Shown here: positions 1 to 8,315 of the stretch, piece after piece
Numbering within the stretch: the first letter of the stretch is position 1
How the letters are laid out: each line of letters starts with the position of its first letter
From: Leucobacter viscericola
Lineage (GTDB): Bacteria; Actinomycetota; Actinomycetes; Actinomycetales; Microbacteriaceae
DNA: 64,000 bases
Reading direction: 5' to 3'
Assembly: GCF_011299575.1 (NCBI RefSeq)
Contig: NZ_CP049863.1
Coordinates: 1,674,001 to 1,738,000, forward strand
Made by a program: the position numbers and the translations under genes
The notes under the pieces: generated by a model
Database searches by the model: none
What the model was told of the DNA's origin: nothing
The model's input: only the letters and a program-made list of their open reading frames with translations

Positions 1-56
1 AGCGTACCGTCGCTGAGCGCGGCCGAGCGGTCGGTCTCCCCGCGTTGATCCTGCAC
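1..56 (-). CDS. 5' end of an unidentified gene (GTG start), cut by the window edge
   Basis: A GTG at 54-56 is preceded by a strong ribosome binding site (AGGAGG on the minus strand, 61-66) and opens a frame with no stop to the window edge. Only about 18 residues are visible (start V/M-Q-D-Q-R-G-E-T-D), too few to name the product. The perfect palindrome at 94-118 lies just upstream, as in many self-controlled regulators of TetR type, so a regulator is a reasonable guess and no more than that. Confidence 0.5.
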   Translation of the reverse strand, partial: MQDQRGETDRSAALSDGT

Positions 57-93
57 GATGCCTCCTGAAGTCTGCGAAGGCAACGCTAGCACA

Positions 94-118
94 ATTTACA
101 TAGCCTCGCTATGTAAAT
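94..118. promoter_or_regulatory. 25-bp perfect palindrome, operator-like
   Basis: ATTTACATAGC (94-104) and GCTATGTAAAT (108-118) are perfect inverted arms of 11 bp around a 3-bp centre. The site lies about 40 bp upstream of the GTG start at 56 on the minus strand, in an AT-rich patch where the promoter should be. Size and symmetry match operators of TetR-family dimers. The binding protein is inferred. Confidence 0.55.
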
Positions 119-142
119 GGGTTTGAGCACGTCCCCGCAACA

Positions 143-202
143 GTTCGGGGGTCAGTTTCTGGCACTAAACCGTGGTTTAGTACCAGAAACTGACCCCCGA
201 AC
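143..202. repeat. Palindromic intergenic repeat, copy 1 (GGTCAGTTTCTGG family)
   Basis: Left arm 143-171 and right arm 174-202 are 29 bp each with one mismatch and a 2-bp centre. The core GGTCAGTTTCTGG / CCAGAAACTGACC recurs at 27888-27955 and 41727-41788. It lies 3' of the permease gene ending at 284. It could end transcription, but the strict conservation of the core between unrelated places points to a REP- or MITE-like family. No U-tract follows it. Confidence 0.8.
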
Positions 203-283
203 CAGAGGATGTGGTTTGGAAACCGAGGGGCGCTTGGCGGCCAACTCACGCAGGGGTGGCACGGACTCCAGCCCGAGCGTTCA

Positions 284-1747
284 CTACTCCCGAGCAAACA
301 CAACTGCGTGGGCGCCCGTTGCCAGCTTGTCAGCGGCGGCAGCCTCACGCTCGGCCGCCAGGTCGATCGTGCGACCCAGCAGCAGATACACGAGGCCTGA
401 AACGATCAATCCAACGAACAGTGCAATGTCGGCTCCACCCAAAACCTGCGCCACGGGCCCGACATACCAGGCGGTCACGGCAAACGGCACCATCGCAATG
501 AGACCCGCGGCATAGGCCACCATGCCACGCCAACCCCAGTTTCCGTAGAGCCCGCCCGGTCGAAAGATCTCAGAAATCACGTAGTGCCCGCGCCGCACAA
601 AGAAGTAGTCAACGAGGTTCACTGAGGTCCAGGGCACGAGCACGTACAGCAAGATGACGAGGAAGCTGCCGAAGCTATCGAGGAAGGCTCCCGTGCTCAG
701 CACCGAACCCACGAATGCAATGGCCGCGATCAGGCTGGTCGCGATGATCCTGACAGCCCTCGTTGGTCGTAGAGGTCGCACGGAGTCCGCAACAGTGATC
801 AGCTCCATGGCAGCCGCATAGATGTTGACGGTAATCACGGCGACCAGACCAGGCAAGGCGGCAATAAGCAGCATGTTGCCCGAACCCGGCAGGACTCGCT
901 CGGCAAGATCCCGCACCGCACCAATCGGATCCGACGCTGCAAACGTCGCAGCAACAAATGCACCAAGAAGCATGAGCCAGGAGGCTCCAACAAAGATCCC
1001 ACTGTAGGTGTAGAACAGCGCGCGGCCTGGCTTAGTCTCTGGTGGTAGGTAGCGTGAGTAGTCGGAGACGTAGGGCGCCCATCCGAGCGCGTAGGCCGCC
1101 GCGGCACCAAACTGCACCAGAAACGACACCCAGGTGAAGCTCGTAAAGCTGAACTGGTCGGCGGGAAGGGGCACAAGCACAATCGCGGCAACGGTGAGCA
1201 CACCGAACGTCAGTAGAAACAGCCAGGTCAGCCACTTCTGGGTGCGGTGAATCCAGTGGTAACCAAAGATCGCGAGCATCAGCGCAAGGGCACTAATAAT
1301 GAAGTACCAGAGGGCGTTGACATCAACACCGGTCACCTTCACCAGAATCTCGGCACCGAGCATCTGATTGAACATGTTGAAACCGACCAGGCTAAACACC
1401 ACGATGAGGCAGATGAGGGCGACCCCACGATACCCGAACTGCGCGCGGGACTGGATCATCTGCGGCAGGCCAAGCTGCGGCCCTTGCGCGGAGTGGAAGG
1501 CAGTAAAGACTGTGCCGACAGCAACACCGAGCAGGATCGCGAGCGCAGAGACTGCAAATGAGCCGCCCAACGCGGCGCCCAGCATTCCCGTGGCGAGCGT
1601 TGTGATGTTTGCGTTCGACATGAACCACAGCGAGAAGAGGCTCTTCGGTGAGCCGCTCCTCTCGTTGAGCGGCACCCACTCGATCGAACGCGATTCAATG
1701 AGCGGTCCTCGATCTTGCAGGTCTTCAGCGAGTGTGGAGTTCGCCAT
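284..1747 (-). CDS. NCS1-family nucleobase (cytosine/purine-type) permease
   Basis: A 487-residue polytopic membrane protein with about 12 hydrophobic segments and the NCS1 pattern: a short cytoplasmic N-terminus ending in FSLWFMSNANI, then a GxxxG-rich first helix and a central region with GWAPYVSDYSRYLP. Family members import cytosine, purines, uracil, hydantoin, allantoin or thiamine with H+ or Na+; the substrate cannot be read here. The ATG at 1747 is chosen because AAAGG lies 8 bp upstream and the family motif follows; a longer frame to 1822 adds an Arg-rich, unlikely N-terminus. The divergent C-N hydrolase and the nearby omega-amino-acid genes suggest uptake of a pyrimidine or other cyclic amide. 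Confidence 0.88.
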   Translation of the reverse strand: MANSTLAEDLQDRGPLIESRSIEWVPLNERSGSPKSLFSLWFMSNANITTLATGMLGAALGGSFAVSALAILLGVAVGTVFTAFHSAQGPQLGLPQMIQSRAQFGYRGVALICLIVVFSLVGFNMFNQMLGAEILVKVTGVDVNALWYFIISALALMLAIFGYHWIHRTQKWLTWLFLLTFGVLTVAAIVLVPLPADQFSFTSFTWVSFLVQFGAAAAYALGWAPYVSDYSRYLPPETKPGRALFYTYSGIFVGASWLMLLGAFVAATFAASDPIGAVRDLAERVLPGSGNMLLIAALPGLVAVITVNIYAAAMELITVADSVRPLRPTRAVRIIATSLIAAIAFVGSVLSTGAFLDSFGSFLVILLYVLVPWTSVNLVDYFFVRRGHYVISEIFRPGGLYGNWGWRGMVAYAAGLIAMVPFAVTAWYVGPVAQVLGGADIALFVGLIVSGLVYLLLGRTIDLAAEREAAAADKLATGAHAVVFARE

Positions 1748-1986
1748 GGGATCCCTTTCGTCACGCTTCACGCCCCTGCATCGGCGCAGGGACTCGCGTC
1801 CAATCCCCGAGGTTAGGCGCAAGACCCCTACAGCACCAGGCGGTGCTTTCCTCTACAATCCATCGCTTTTATCTATACCGGAAATCTGGTGCGATACGGG
1901 GTACAGACGCGGGGAATGTGTGATCCTATGAGCGGGTGCTTCTTTGGAGACCCGCCCTAATCGTGCAAGCCGAGACAGGTGATGAA

Positions 1987-2811
1987 GTGACAAACACCCT
2001 CACAACAGTTCGAATTCGCTGCGTGCAACTCAGCCCGATCATCGCCGATCCCGAACACAACATTCGACAGATCGAGCTTGAGATCGCTGGTGCCGCTCAA
2101 GACAACGTCGATCTACTCGTGCTGCCGGAGCTTGCAACGAGTGGCTACTCGCTCACCCCGGAGGAGGCCCGCGAAGCCGCGCTGCCCGCAGACTCTCCGC
2201 TGTTCTTGCGGTGGCAAGAAATACTTGGCGAGAACATGAGCGTCGTAGTCGGGTTTTGCGAGGATGGCGGCGACGTCGTCTACAACAGCGCCGTCGCACT
2301 CACTCCCGGCGCACCACCTGTGGTCTACCGCAAGCTACACCTCTGGGACACGGAGAAGCTCGTGTTCACGCCCGGGCGCGAAGACCCCCCGGTCATCGAT
2401 ACCCCCGCGGGCAAACTTGGTGTTGTGATCTGTTACGACCTCGAGTTCCCCGAACTGCCACGGTCGCTCGCTCTCCGCGGGGCAGATCTGCTCGCGGTGC
2501 CCACCAACTGGCCGCTGCTTGAACGCCCACAGGGTGAACACGCACCTGAAGTGGTGCAGGCAATGGCTGCCGCCCGGGTGTCTGGTCTGGCGATCGCGTG
2601 TTGCGACCGCAGCGGCGAAGAGCGTGGCACTCGCTGGACCGAGGGCACTACGATCATCGGCCCCGACGGCTGGGCGACCGGAGAGATGGATCAATCTGGC
2701 CGACACGATGCCCTCGTGACGCTCGACCCCGAACGTCGCCGTATTAGCGAGCGGAACGATCTCTTTGAGGATCGCCGACCAGAGTTCTACGGACGCCTCA
2801 CTCGTTCGTAG
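1987..2811 (+). CDS. Carbon-nitrogen hydrolase (nitrilase superfamily amidase)
   Basis: A 274-residue protein with the nitrilase-superfamily triad in order: Glu48 (LVLPELATSGY), Lys116 (VYRKLHLW) and Cys149 (GVVICYDLEFPE). Such enzymes cleave linear amides or carbamoyl compounds, for example N-carbamoyl-beta-alanine, N-carbamoylputrescine or omega-amides. The GTG at 1987 is preferred because AGGTGATGAA precedes it and the fold begins about seven residues later; an upstream GTG at 1936 is also open. Its position beside a nucleobase permease, aminotransferase and semialdehyde dehydrogenase makes a beta-ureidopropionase-like role attractive but unproven. The 3' end overlaps the convergent LysR gene by 14 bp. 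Confidence 0.85.
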   Translation: MTNTLTTVRIRCVQLSPIIADPEHNIRQIELEIAGAAQDNVDLLVLPELATSGYSLTPEEAREAALPADSPLFLRWQEILGENMSVVVGFCEDGGDVVYNSAVALTPGAPPVVYRKLHLWDTEKLVFTPGREDPPVIDTPAGKLGVVICYDLEFPELPRSLALRGADLLAVPTNWPLLERPQGEHAPEVVQAMAAARVSGLAIACCDRSGEERGTRWTEGTTIIGPDGWATGEMDQSGRHDALVTLDPERRRISERNDLFEDRRPEFYGRLTRS

Positions 2812-3742
2812 AGGCAGGCGCTGGCGGGGCCTCCCCAACGATTCGGGGCGCACGCTGACGCAGCAGCGCGCTCACAATGTCGATGAGTTCAAGAATCGCG
2901 GGCGACAGAATGCTGTTTCTACGGCGAATCACCGCGATGGTGTCGTACATGGGCGTCTCAAACGGGGCGACATGGATGCCGTCAGGAAAGTGAGCGCTCC
3001 TCGTGACGGCCCGCGACACCATCGTGTCGCCAAGTCCGCGCGAGACCAACTCAAGCGCAGCCTCAAGGTATTCAACCTCGAACTGCGGTTCGAGGCGCAG
3101 TCCGCGCTCCTGAGCCCGCTCGCTCAGCTGACGCCTCGTGGGATCGTTCCAGCTGTGACTCACGTCGTACAGCACCACCGGGTTTGAGACGACCTGGTCG
3201 ATCGTGACGGGTTGCGCCACGTGATCGGGCGAAGCGCTTGCCCACAGCACCTCGTCTTGAATGAGCGGGAACACTTCAAGCTCGTCGTCGGGCACCGGCA
3301 GCACCACGATCCCCGCCTCGAGCACGCCCTCACGAACACCCTCAACAACCTCAAACGAGTTCTGCCCGAAGAGTCGCAGCTGTACGTTGGGGCGCGCACG
3401 GTGAAACAGCTCGATCATGTCGGGCAGAAAGTAAAAGTTCGCGTTTCGCAAGACTCCGAGCGAGATTGTGCCCCGCTGCACTCCGCGCAGTTCAACGAGC
3501 GCCTCATCTGCACGTTCGGCGGTCTCGACGATCTGGCGTGCCCAAGCAAGGAGTTCGGATCCCGCAGCCGTGAGGGTCAGACGCCGCCCGGTGCGAATGA
3601 ACAGCGGCAGCCGGTGGTGCTCTTCGAGTTTTCGGATCAGCGCGGAGACCGTGGGTTGCGAAACTCCGAGAGCGTCAGCGGCCGCGGTGAAAGAACCCCC
3701 ATCAACCGCTGCTACGAACGCGCGGAGTTGCGTGATTGTCAT
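2798..3742 (-). CDS. LysR-family transcriptional regulator
   Basis: A 314-residue protein with an N-terminal winged helix-turn-helix (residues 1-60; SFTAAADALGVSQPTVSALIRKLE) and a C-terminal substrate-binding-type effector domain starting near residue 90. It is divergent from the HisD-like gene with 71 bp between the starts, the usual layout for a LysR protein controlling its neighbour. The effector is unknown. Its last 14 bp overlap the end of the convergent amidase gene, which suggests compact, coordinated organisation. Confidence 0.9.
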   Translation of the reverse strand: MTITQLRAFVAAVDGGSFTAAADALGVSQPTVSALIRKLEEHHRLPLFIRTGRRLTLTAAGSELLAWARQIVETAERADEALVELRGVQRGTISLGVLRNANFYFLPDMIELFHRARPNVQLRLFGQNSFEVVEGVREGVLEAGIVVLPVPDDELEVFPLIQDEVLWASASPDHVAQPVTIDQVVSNPVVLYDVSHSWNDPTRRQLSERAQERGLRLEPQFEVEYLEAALELVSRGLGDTMVSRAVTRSAHFPDGIHVAPFETPMYDTIAVIRRRNSILSPAILELIDIVSALLRQRAPRIVGEAPPAPASTNE

Positions 3743-3813
3743 AGCGCAAGACTATGTCATCTAGAGTTTCCTGCCTATTGTTCTTTGGAACGCGGGTTTC
3801 TAGCATCAAGAAC

Positions 3814-5139
3814 ATGAAGTTCACGACGCCAGTCCTCGAAAAATACGCCGGCCACTTTACGCGCCTCAAGACCCCGCTTGATGTGCCAGCAGCGCAGCGA
3901 GACCCGAAGGTGGTTGAGACCGTCTCGACCATGCTGCTCGACATTGAACGGAGAGGGATCGACGCCGTTCAAGACTACGCTCGCAAGCTCGACCGCTGGG
4001 AAGGCGACGGCTTTGAGATCGCCGCCAACCACATCGCAAGCAGCGGGGATCGGCTCGATCCTGCCCTGCGCGAGGCAATCGAATTGGGTGCAGAGCGCAC
4101 ACAGGGATTCGCCCAGCGACAGCGTGAGGGACACGTCGACTTTGATGTGGAACTCGCGCCCGGGCTGCACACGGGGGTGCGGTACGTTCCGGTTGGTCGC
4201 GTCGGCGCGTACATGCCCGCCGGTCGCTTTCCGCTCACCGCGAGCGCCTTTATGACCGTCGGAGTCGCAAAAGCTGCGGGGGTTCCCCACGTCATCGCCT
4301 GCACTCCTCCGCAGCCCTCAGGTGCCGCAAACGATGCGGTGCTCTACACAGCGCACGTCTCAGGAGTAGACCGCGTTTTCCTGCTGGGTGGCGTCCAAGC
4401 ACTCGCTGCCATGGCCTACGGTCTCGTCGATGAACTGCCGGTCGATATGCTTGTCGGGGCTGGTAATGCCTTTGTAGCCGAAGCAAAACGACAGCTTTTC
4501 GGCCGAGCGGCCATTGACCTACTCGCTGGCCCCTCCGAGGTCGCGGTCCTCTCAGACGAGACGGCGGATCCCGAGCTCGTCGCGGCTGATCTGCTCGGTC
4601 AGGCGGAGCACGGCCCGAACTCCCCCGCGGCTCTCGTCACGACAAGCGAATCGCACGGTCGCGCCGTCATGGAGGCTGTTGAGAGGCAACTGCCCACCCT
4701 GTCGACATCGGACATCTGCGGACCCGCGTGGCGTGACTTCGGATCAGTGACCGTCGCCGACAGTCGCGAGGTTGCGGTCGCACTCATGGATGATCTGGCA
4801 CCCGAGCACCTCGAAGTCATCACCGCAGACGATGTTTGGTACCACGAGCACCTGCGCAACTACGGCTCGGTGTTCTTGGGCGAGTGGAGCACGGTCGCCT
4901 ACTCCGACAAGGGAATGGCTGGCACAAACCACACGCTGCCCACCGCTGGCGGCGCCAAGCACAGCGCGGGCCTCTCGGTGTCGCGCTACCTGAAGCCGCT
5001 CACCTACCAGCGCGTCGAGCGCAACGCGACACCGCTTCTTGCACCAGCGACAATCACTATCTCAGAGTCTGAAGGTATGTCGGCCCACGCCGCAACAGCC
5101 CAGATGCGTCTTGACCGTTTCGTTGAGGGTGCGGCCTGA
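3814..5139 (+). CDS. Histidinol-dehydrogenase-family NAD-dependent dehydrogenase, probably catabolic
   Basis: A 441-residue protein with the whole HisD fold: the VGRVGAYMPAG glycine motif (128-137), GAGNAFVAEAK, zinc ligands Gln263, His266, Asp365 and His425 and the catalytic pair Glu331-His332 (LAPEHLE). The segment GTNHTLPTAGGAKHSAGLSV followed by RYLKPLTYQRV looks more like catabolic relatives such as sulfopropanediol dehydrogenase HpsN than biosynthetic HisD. No other his gene is nearby; the neighbours are a LysR regulator, an amidase, an aminotransferase and MmsA. ATG 3814 is used because homology begins there, although its ribosome binding site is weak. It probably oxidises an amino or diol alcohol in this pathway; the substrate is unknown. 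Confidence 0.82.
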   Translation: MKFTTPVLEKYAGHFTRLKTPLDVPAAQRDPKVVETVSTMLLDIERRGIDAVQDYARKLDRWEGDGFEIAANHIASSGDRLDPALREAIELGAERTQGFAQRQREGHVDFDVELAPGLHTGVRYVPVGRVGAYMPAGRFPLTASAFMTVGVAKAAGVPHVIACTPPQPSGAANDAVLYTAHVSGVDRVFLLGGVQALAAMAYGLVDELPVDMLVGAGNAFVAEAKRQLFGRAAIDLLAGPSEVAVLSDETADPELVAADLLGQAEHGPNSPAALVTTSESHGRAVMEAVERQLPTLSTSDICGPAWRDFGSVTVADSREVAVALMDDLAPEHLEVITADDVWYHEHLRNYGSVFLGEWSTVAYSDKGMAGTNHTLPTAGGAKHSAGLSVSRYLKPLTYQRVERNATPLLAPATITISESEGMSAHAATAQMRLDRFVEGAA

Positions 5140-5160
5140 TCCGCAAACCCCCGAAAATAA

Positions 5161-5197
5161 CTGTGTGCCGCTTCCCATCTCGGGAAGCGGCACACAG
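5161..5197 (+). terminator. Rho-independent terminator of the HisD-like gene
   Basis: A perfect 16-bp stem (CTGTGTGCCGCTTCCC, 5161-5176, with its complement at 5182-5197) closes a 5-base loop and is followed by the T-rich TCATTTGTTT. It starts 22 bp after the HisD-like stop codon, in the gap between convergent genes. Confidence 0.88.
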
Positions 5198-5207
5198 TCA
5201 TTTGTTT

Positions 5208-5230
5208 GGGCCCGCTCTCAGAGCGGGCCC
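5208..5230. terminator. Second hairpin between convergent genes
   Basis: GGGCCCGCTC (5208-5217) and GAGCGGGCCC (5221-5230) form a 10-bp GC stem with a 3-base loop, 9 bp beyond the end of the aminotransferase gene. It probably ends transcription of the minus-strand aminotransferase operon, although no clear U-tract follows on that strand. Confidence 0.65.
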
Positions 5231-5238
5231 ATGTTGGG

Positions 5239-6627
5239 TTACTTCGTGACGTAACCATCTGCCACGTCGAGCGCGGCGTCGATGATGTCGAGACCCTTGA
5301 CCAGATCCTCTTCCGAGATGATCAACGGCGGCGCGATCTGCAGGCGGTTGCCCGCGGCGAACGGCCACAGGCCCGCGGCCTTACACGCGGCGACCACGGC
5401 GTTGAACGGGGCAGCAGCCTCGCCCGCGGCGTTGAACGGCACAAGCGGTTCGCGGGTCTCGCGATCCAGCACCAGCTCAAGCGCCCAGAACAGTCCCTTG
5501 CCGCGGTACTCGCCGACCGAGGGGTGCTTGGCGGCCATCTCGCGAAGGCGCGGCTCGATCACACGTGAGCCGAGATCGCGAACGCGCTCGATGATGCCCT
5601 CTTCTTCGAAGATGTCGAAGGTTGCAACACCGGCAGCACACGCGAGGGGGTGACCCGAGTAGGTGAGGCCACCGGGGAACGCCTTGTGCGCGAACGCCTT
5701 GTGGATCTCCTCGGAAATCACGACACCACCGAGCGGCACGTAACCCGAGTTGACACCCTTCGCGAAGGTCACGAGATCAGGCTTTACGCCGAAGCCCTGG
5801 TACGCGAACCACTCACCGGTGCGGCCGAAGCCGACCATCACCTCGTCGCAGATCATGAGGATGCCGTACTTGTCGCAGAGCGCGCGCACACCGGGCAGGT
5901 AACCGGGCGGCGGCACGAGCACGCCGTTGGTGCCGGTAACCGTCTCGAGCACGATCGCCGCGATGGTGCTGGCACCCTCAAGCTGAATCTGCTCTTCGAG
6001 GTGCTTCAGGGCACGCTCGGCCTCCTGCTCGGGAGTCTCGGCCCAGAACGCGCTGCGGTAGGCGTAGGGACCGAAGAAGTGCACAACTTCGCCGTCGATC
6101 ACGTCGTTCGCCCAGCGGCGCGGTTCACCGGTCATGGTGATCGCGGTTGCCGTCGAGCCGTGGTACGAGCGGTAGCGCGAGAGGATCTTGCGCTTGCCGC
6201 TCGACTGGCGAGCGAGACGCACAGCGTACTCAATCGCCTCGGCGCCGCCGTTCGTGAAGAAGACCGAGCGCGCTCCCTCGAAGGAGTGCTCAACGATGCG
6301 CTTGGCGAGCTCGCCGCGCACGTCGTTTGCCATGGCGGGCTGGATTGTCGCGAGACGCCCGGCCTGATCCTGAATCGCCTTGACGAGCCCCGGGTGCTGG
6401 TGACCCAGGTTCAGGTTGACGAGCTGCGACGAGAAGTCGAGGTACTCGGTGCCGTCGTAGTCCCAGAAGCGCACGCCCTCGCCCTTAGCGATGGGAAGCG
6501 GGTTGATGGCTTCCTGCGCCGACCACGAATGGAAGACGTACTGGCGGTCGTTCGCGCGAACCTCGCGCTGGGCGTCGGTGTCACCGAAGGACTGCTCGGT
6601 GCCGTTCAGATCTGTGTAGGTAGTCAT
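5239..6627 (-). CDS. Class III (omega-amino acid type) PLP aminotransferase
   Basis: A 462-residue fold-type I aminotransferase. The PLP lysine is Lys290 (TFAKGVNSGY), Asp261 in CDEVMVGFGRTG binds the pyridine nitrogen, and FFTNGGAEA (123-131) is the phosphate loop. This family moves a terminal amino group from substrates such as beta-alanine, taurine or 4-aminobutyrate to pyruvate or 2-oxoglutarate, giving a semialdehyde. It lies 14 bp downstream of mmsA on the same strand, so the two form an operon in which the semialdehyde would pass to MmsA. Beta-alanine to malonate semialdehyde is the simplest reading. Substrate choice is inferred. Confidence 0.9.
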   Translation of the reverse strand: MTTYTDLNGTEQSFGDTDAQREVRANDRQYVFHSWSAQEAINPLPIAKGEGVRFWDYDGTEYLDFSSQLVNLNLGHQHPGLVKAIQDQAGRLATIQPAMANDVRGELAKRIVEHSFEGARSVFFTNGGAEAIEYAVRLARQSSGKRKILSRYRSYHGSTATAITMTGEPRRWANDVIDGEVVHFFGPYAYRSAFWAETPEQEAERALKHLEEQIQLEGASTIAAIVLETVTGTNGVLVPPPGYLPGVRALCDKYGILMICDEVMVGFGRTGEWFAYQGFGVKPDLVTFAKGVNSGYVPLGGVVISEEIHKAFAHKAFPGGLTYSGHPLACAAGVATFDIFEEEGIIERVRDLGSRVIEPRLREMAAKHPSVGEYRGKGLFWALELVLDRETREPLVPFNAAGEAAAPFNAVVAACKAAGLWPFAAGNRLQIAPPLIISEEDLVKGLDIIDAALDVADGYVTK

Positions 6628-6641
6628 GTTGCCGTCCTCGC

Positions 6642-8126
6642 TTAGCTGTTGCTCGGGAAGCCGAGGTCAACCTTCGACTGGTCGGGGTTCGGCCAGCGCG
6701 TCGTGATGACCTTGCTGCGGGTGTAGAAGTGCACCGACTCGGGACCGTAGATGTGGGAATCGCCGAAGAGCGAGTCCTTCCATCCACCGAACGAGAAGGA
6801 TCCAACGGGCACGGGGATCGGCACGTTGATGCCGACCATACCAGCCTCAACCTCGAATTCGAACTGGCGAGCGAGGCCACCGTCACGGGTGAAGATCGCG
6901 GTGCCGTTGCCGAACTGGTGCTCGTTAATGAGGGTCACACCCTCCTCGTAGGTGTCAACACGCACGATCGCGAGCACGGGCCCGAAGATCTCTTCGCGGT
7001 ACACCTTGCTGTCGGTCTTGACGTGGTCGATCAGCGAGACGCCGGTGAAGAAGCCGTTGCCCTCGAACTTGGTCTCGCGGCCATCGACGACCACGACGCC
7101 ACCCTCGGCAGCGGCGCCCTCGACATAGGACTCGACGCGGTCGCGAGCCTCCTTGGTGATCAGCGGGCCCATCTCAGAGGAGGGATCCGTGCCGTCACCG
7201 ATCTTGAGATCCTTCATACGATCCGCGATCTTGCTGACGAGCTCGTCACCGACGCCGCCAACGGCAACAACAACGGAGACCGCCATGCAGCGCTCGCCTG
7301 CCGAACCGTAGGCTGCGGAGACCGCTGCGTCGGCTGCCATGTTGAGGTCAGCGTCGGGCATCACGATCATGTGGTTCTTCGCGCCGCCGAGTGCCTGTAC
7401 GCGCTTGCCGTTTGCCGCGGCGCGCTCGTAGATGTAGCGGGCGATCGGGGTGGATCCAACGAAGCTGACGGCCTTAACCGTAGGGCTATCGAGCAGTGTG
7501 TCGACGGCAACCTTGTCGCCGTTCACAACGTTGAGCACACCGTCGGGCAGACCAGCCTCGCGGAAGAGATCCGCGATGAAGATCGAAGCCGAGGGGTCGC
7601 GCTCGGAAGGCTTCAGTACAACGGTGTTGCCGCAGGCAATGGCGCTCGCGATCATCCAGAGGGGCACCATGACCGGGAAGTTGAAGGGCGTGATCGCCGC
7701 AACAACACCGACGGGCTGCTTGACCGAGTGGACGTCAACGCCAGTCGAAACCTGCTCGTCGCGCTCACCCTTGAGCAGGTGCAGCAGACCGGAGGCGAAC
7801 TCAACGTTCTCAAGGCCACGGGCGATCTCGCCAGCTGCGTCAGAGAGCACCTTGCCGTGCTCGCTCGTGACGATCGCCGCGAGCTCGGGCGTGCGCTGCT
7901 TCAGCAGCTGACGCAGGTTGAAGAACACATCCGCACGCTTGGTGAGGCTCGTCTTGCGCCACTTCGGCAGGGCTGCCGCAGCCGCAGCAATTGCCTGCTC
8001 GACGGTTGCCGCCGAGGCGATGCCCAGCTCGTGCTGCTGCTCGCCGGTCGCCGGGTTGAACACCGGCTGGTACCGCTCGCCGGCATCAATCTTCTCGCCG
8101 CCAATAACGTGGGGGATGCGTGCCAT
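6642..8126 (-). CDS. mmsA: Methylmalonate/malonate-semialdehyde dehydrogenase (CoA-acylating)
   Basis: A 494-residue aldehyde dehydrogenase of the MmsA/IolA type. Catalytic Cys280 lies in SAGERCMAVS, the NAD-binding SFVGSTPIARYIYERA is at 221-236, and QALGGAKNHMIVMPDAD, an MmsA hallmark, follows. The family turns malonate or methylmalonate semialdehyde into acetyl- or propionyl-CoA with loss of CO2. ATG 8126 is chosen because AGAGGG lies 9 bp upstream and MARIPHVIGG matches the family N-terminus; the much longer open frame upstream is not coding. It is first in an operon with the aminotransferase and divergent from a PucR regulator. Confidence 0.92.
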   Translation of the reverse strand: MARIPHVIGGEKIDAGERYQPVFNPATGEQQHELGIASAATVEQAIAAAAAALPKWRKTSLTKRADVFFNLRQLLKQRTPELAAIVTSEHGKVLSDAAGEIARGLENVEFASGLLHLLKGERDEQVSTGVDVHSVKQPVGVVAAITPFNFPVMVPLWMIASAIACGNTVVLKPSERDPSASIFIADLFREAGLPDGVLNVVNGDKVAVDTLLDSPTVKAVSFVGSTPIARYIYERAAANGKRVQALGGAKNHMIVMPDADLNMAADAAVSAAYGSAGERCMAVSVVVAVGGVGDELVSKIADRMKDLKIGDGTDPSSEMGPLITKEARDRVESYVEGAAAEGGVVVVDGRETKFEGNGFFTGVSLIDHVKTDSKVYREEIFGPVLAIVRVDTYEEGVTLINEHQFGNGTAIFTRDGGLARQFEFEVEAGMVGINVPIPVPVGSFSFGGWKDSLFGDSHIYGPESVHFYTRSKVITTRWPNPDQSKVDLGFPSNS

Positions 8127-8247
8127 TCGGTTCGCCCTCTTTCTCATTTCGGTCATTGTGTTCGGGATCTCTCGATCCCAGCGATTACAAGTGTGCCAGC
8201 GGAGATGCCTAAAAGTGAACGCCAAATCATCGGCACTTTTGCGTGTT

Positions 8248-8266
8248 GTCATACACTTTGTATGAC
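8248..8266. promoter_or_regulatory. Palindromic operator candidate between mmsA and the PucR gene
   Basis: GTCATAC (8248-8254) and GTATGAC (8260-8266) are perfect inverted arms with a 5-bp spacer. They lie in the 189-bp divergent promoter region, 122 bp upstream of mmsA and 50 bp upstream of the regulator. The site could serve both directions. Binding by the adjacent PucR protein is inferred from position only. Confidence 0.55.
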
Positions 8267-8315
8267 GCTTGTTCTCGGCGAGAGCCAGACAATGACAAAA
8301 GAAGCGGAGGATCCC

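Noticed and set aside
1932..1955. Hairpin GCGGGT/ACCCGC in the amidase leader as a riboswitch
   Set aside because: A single short stem with a 12-base loop and no recognised aptamer pattern.
5650..6645. Plus-strand open frame opposite the aminotransferase
   Set aside because: Shadow of a clear class III aminotransferase.
6729..8315. Upstream extension of the PucR reading frame
   Set aside because: The frame is open only because it lies opposite mmsA; a good ribosome binding site and the domain start place the gene at 8316.
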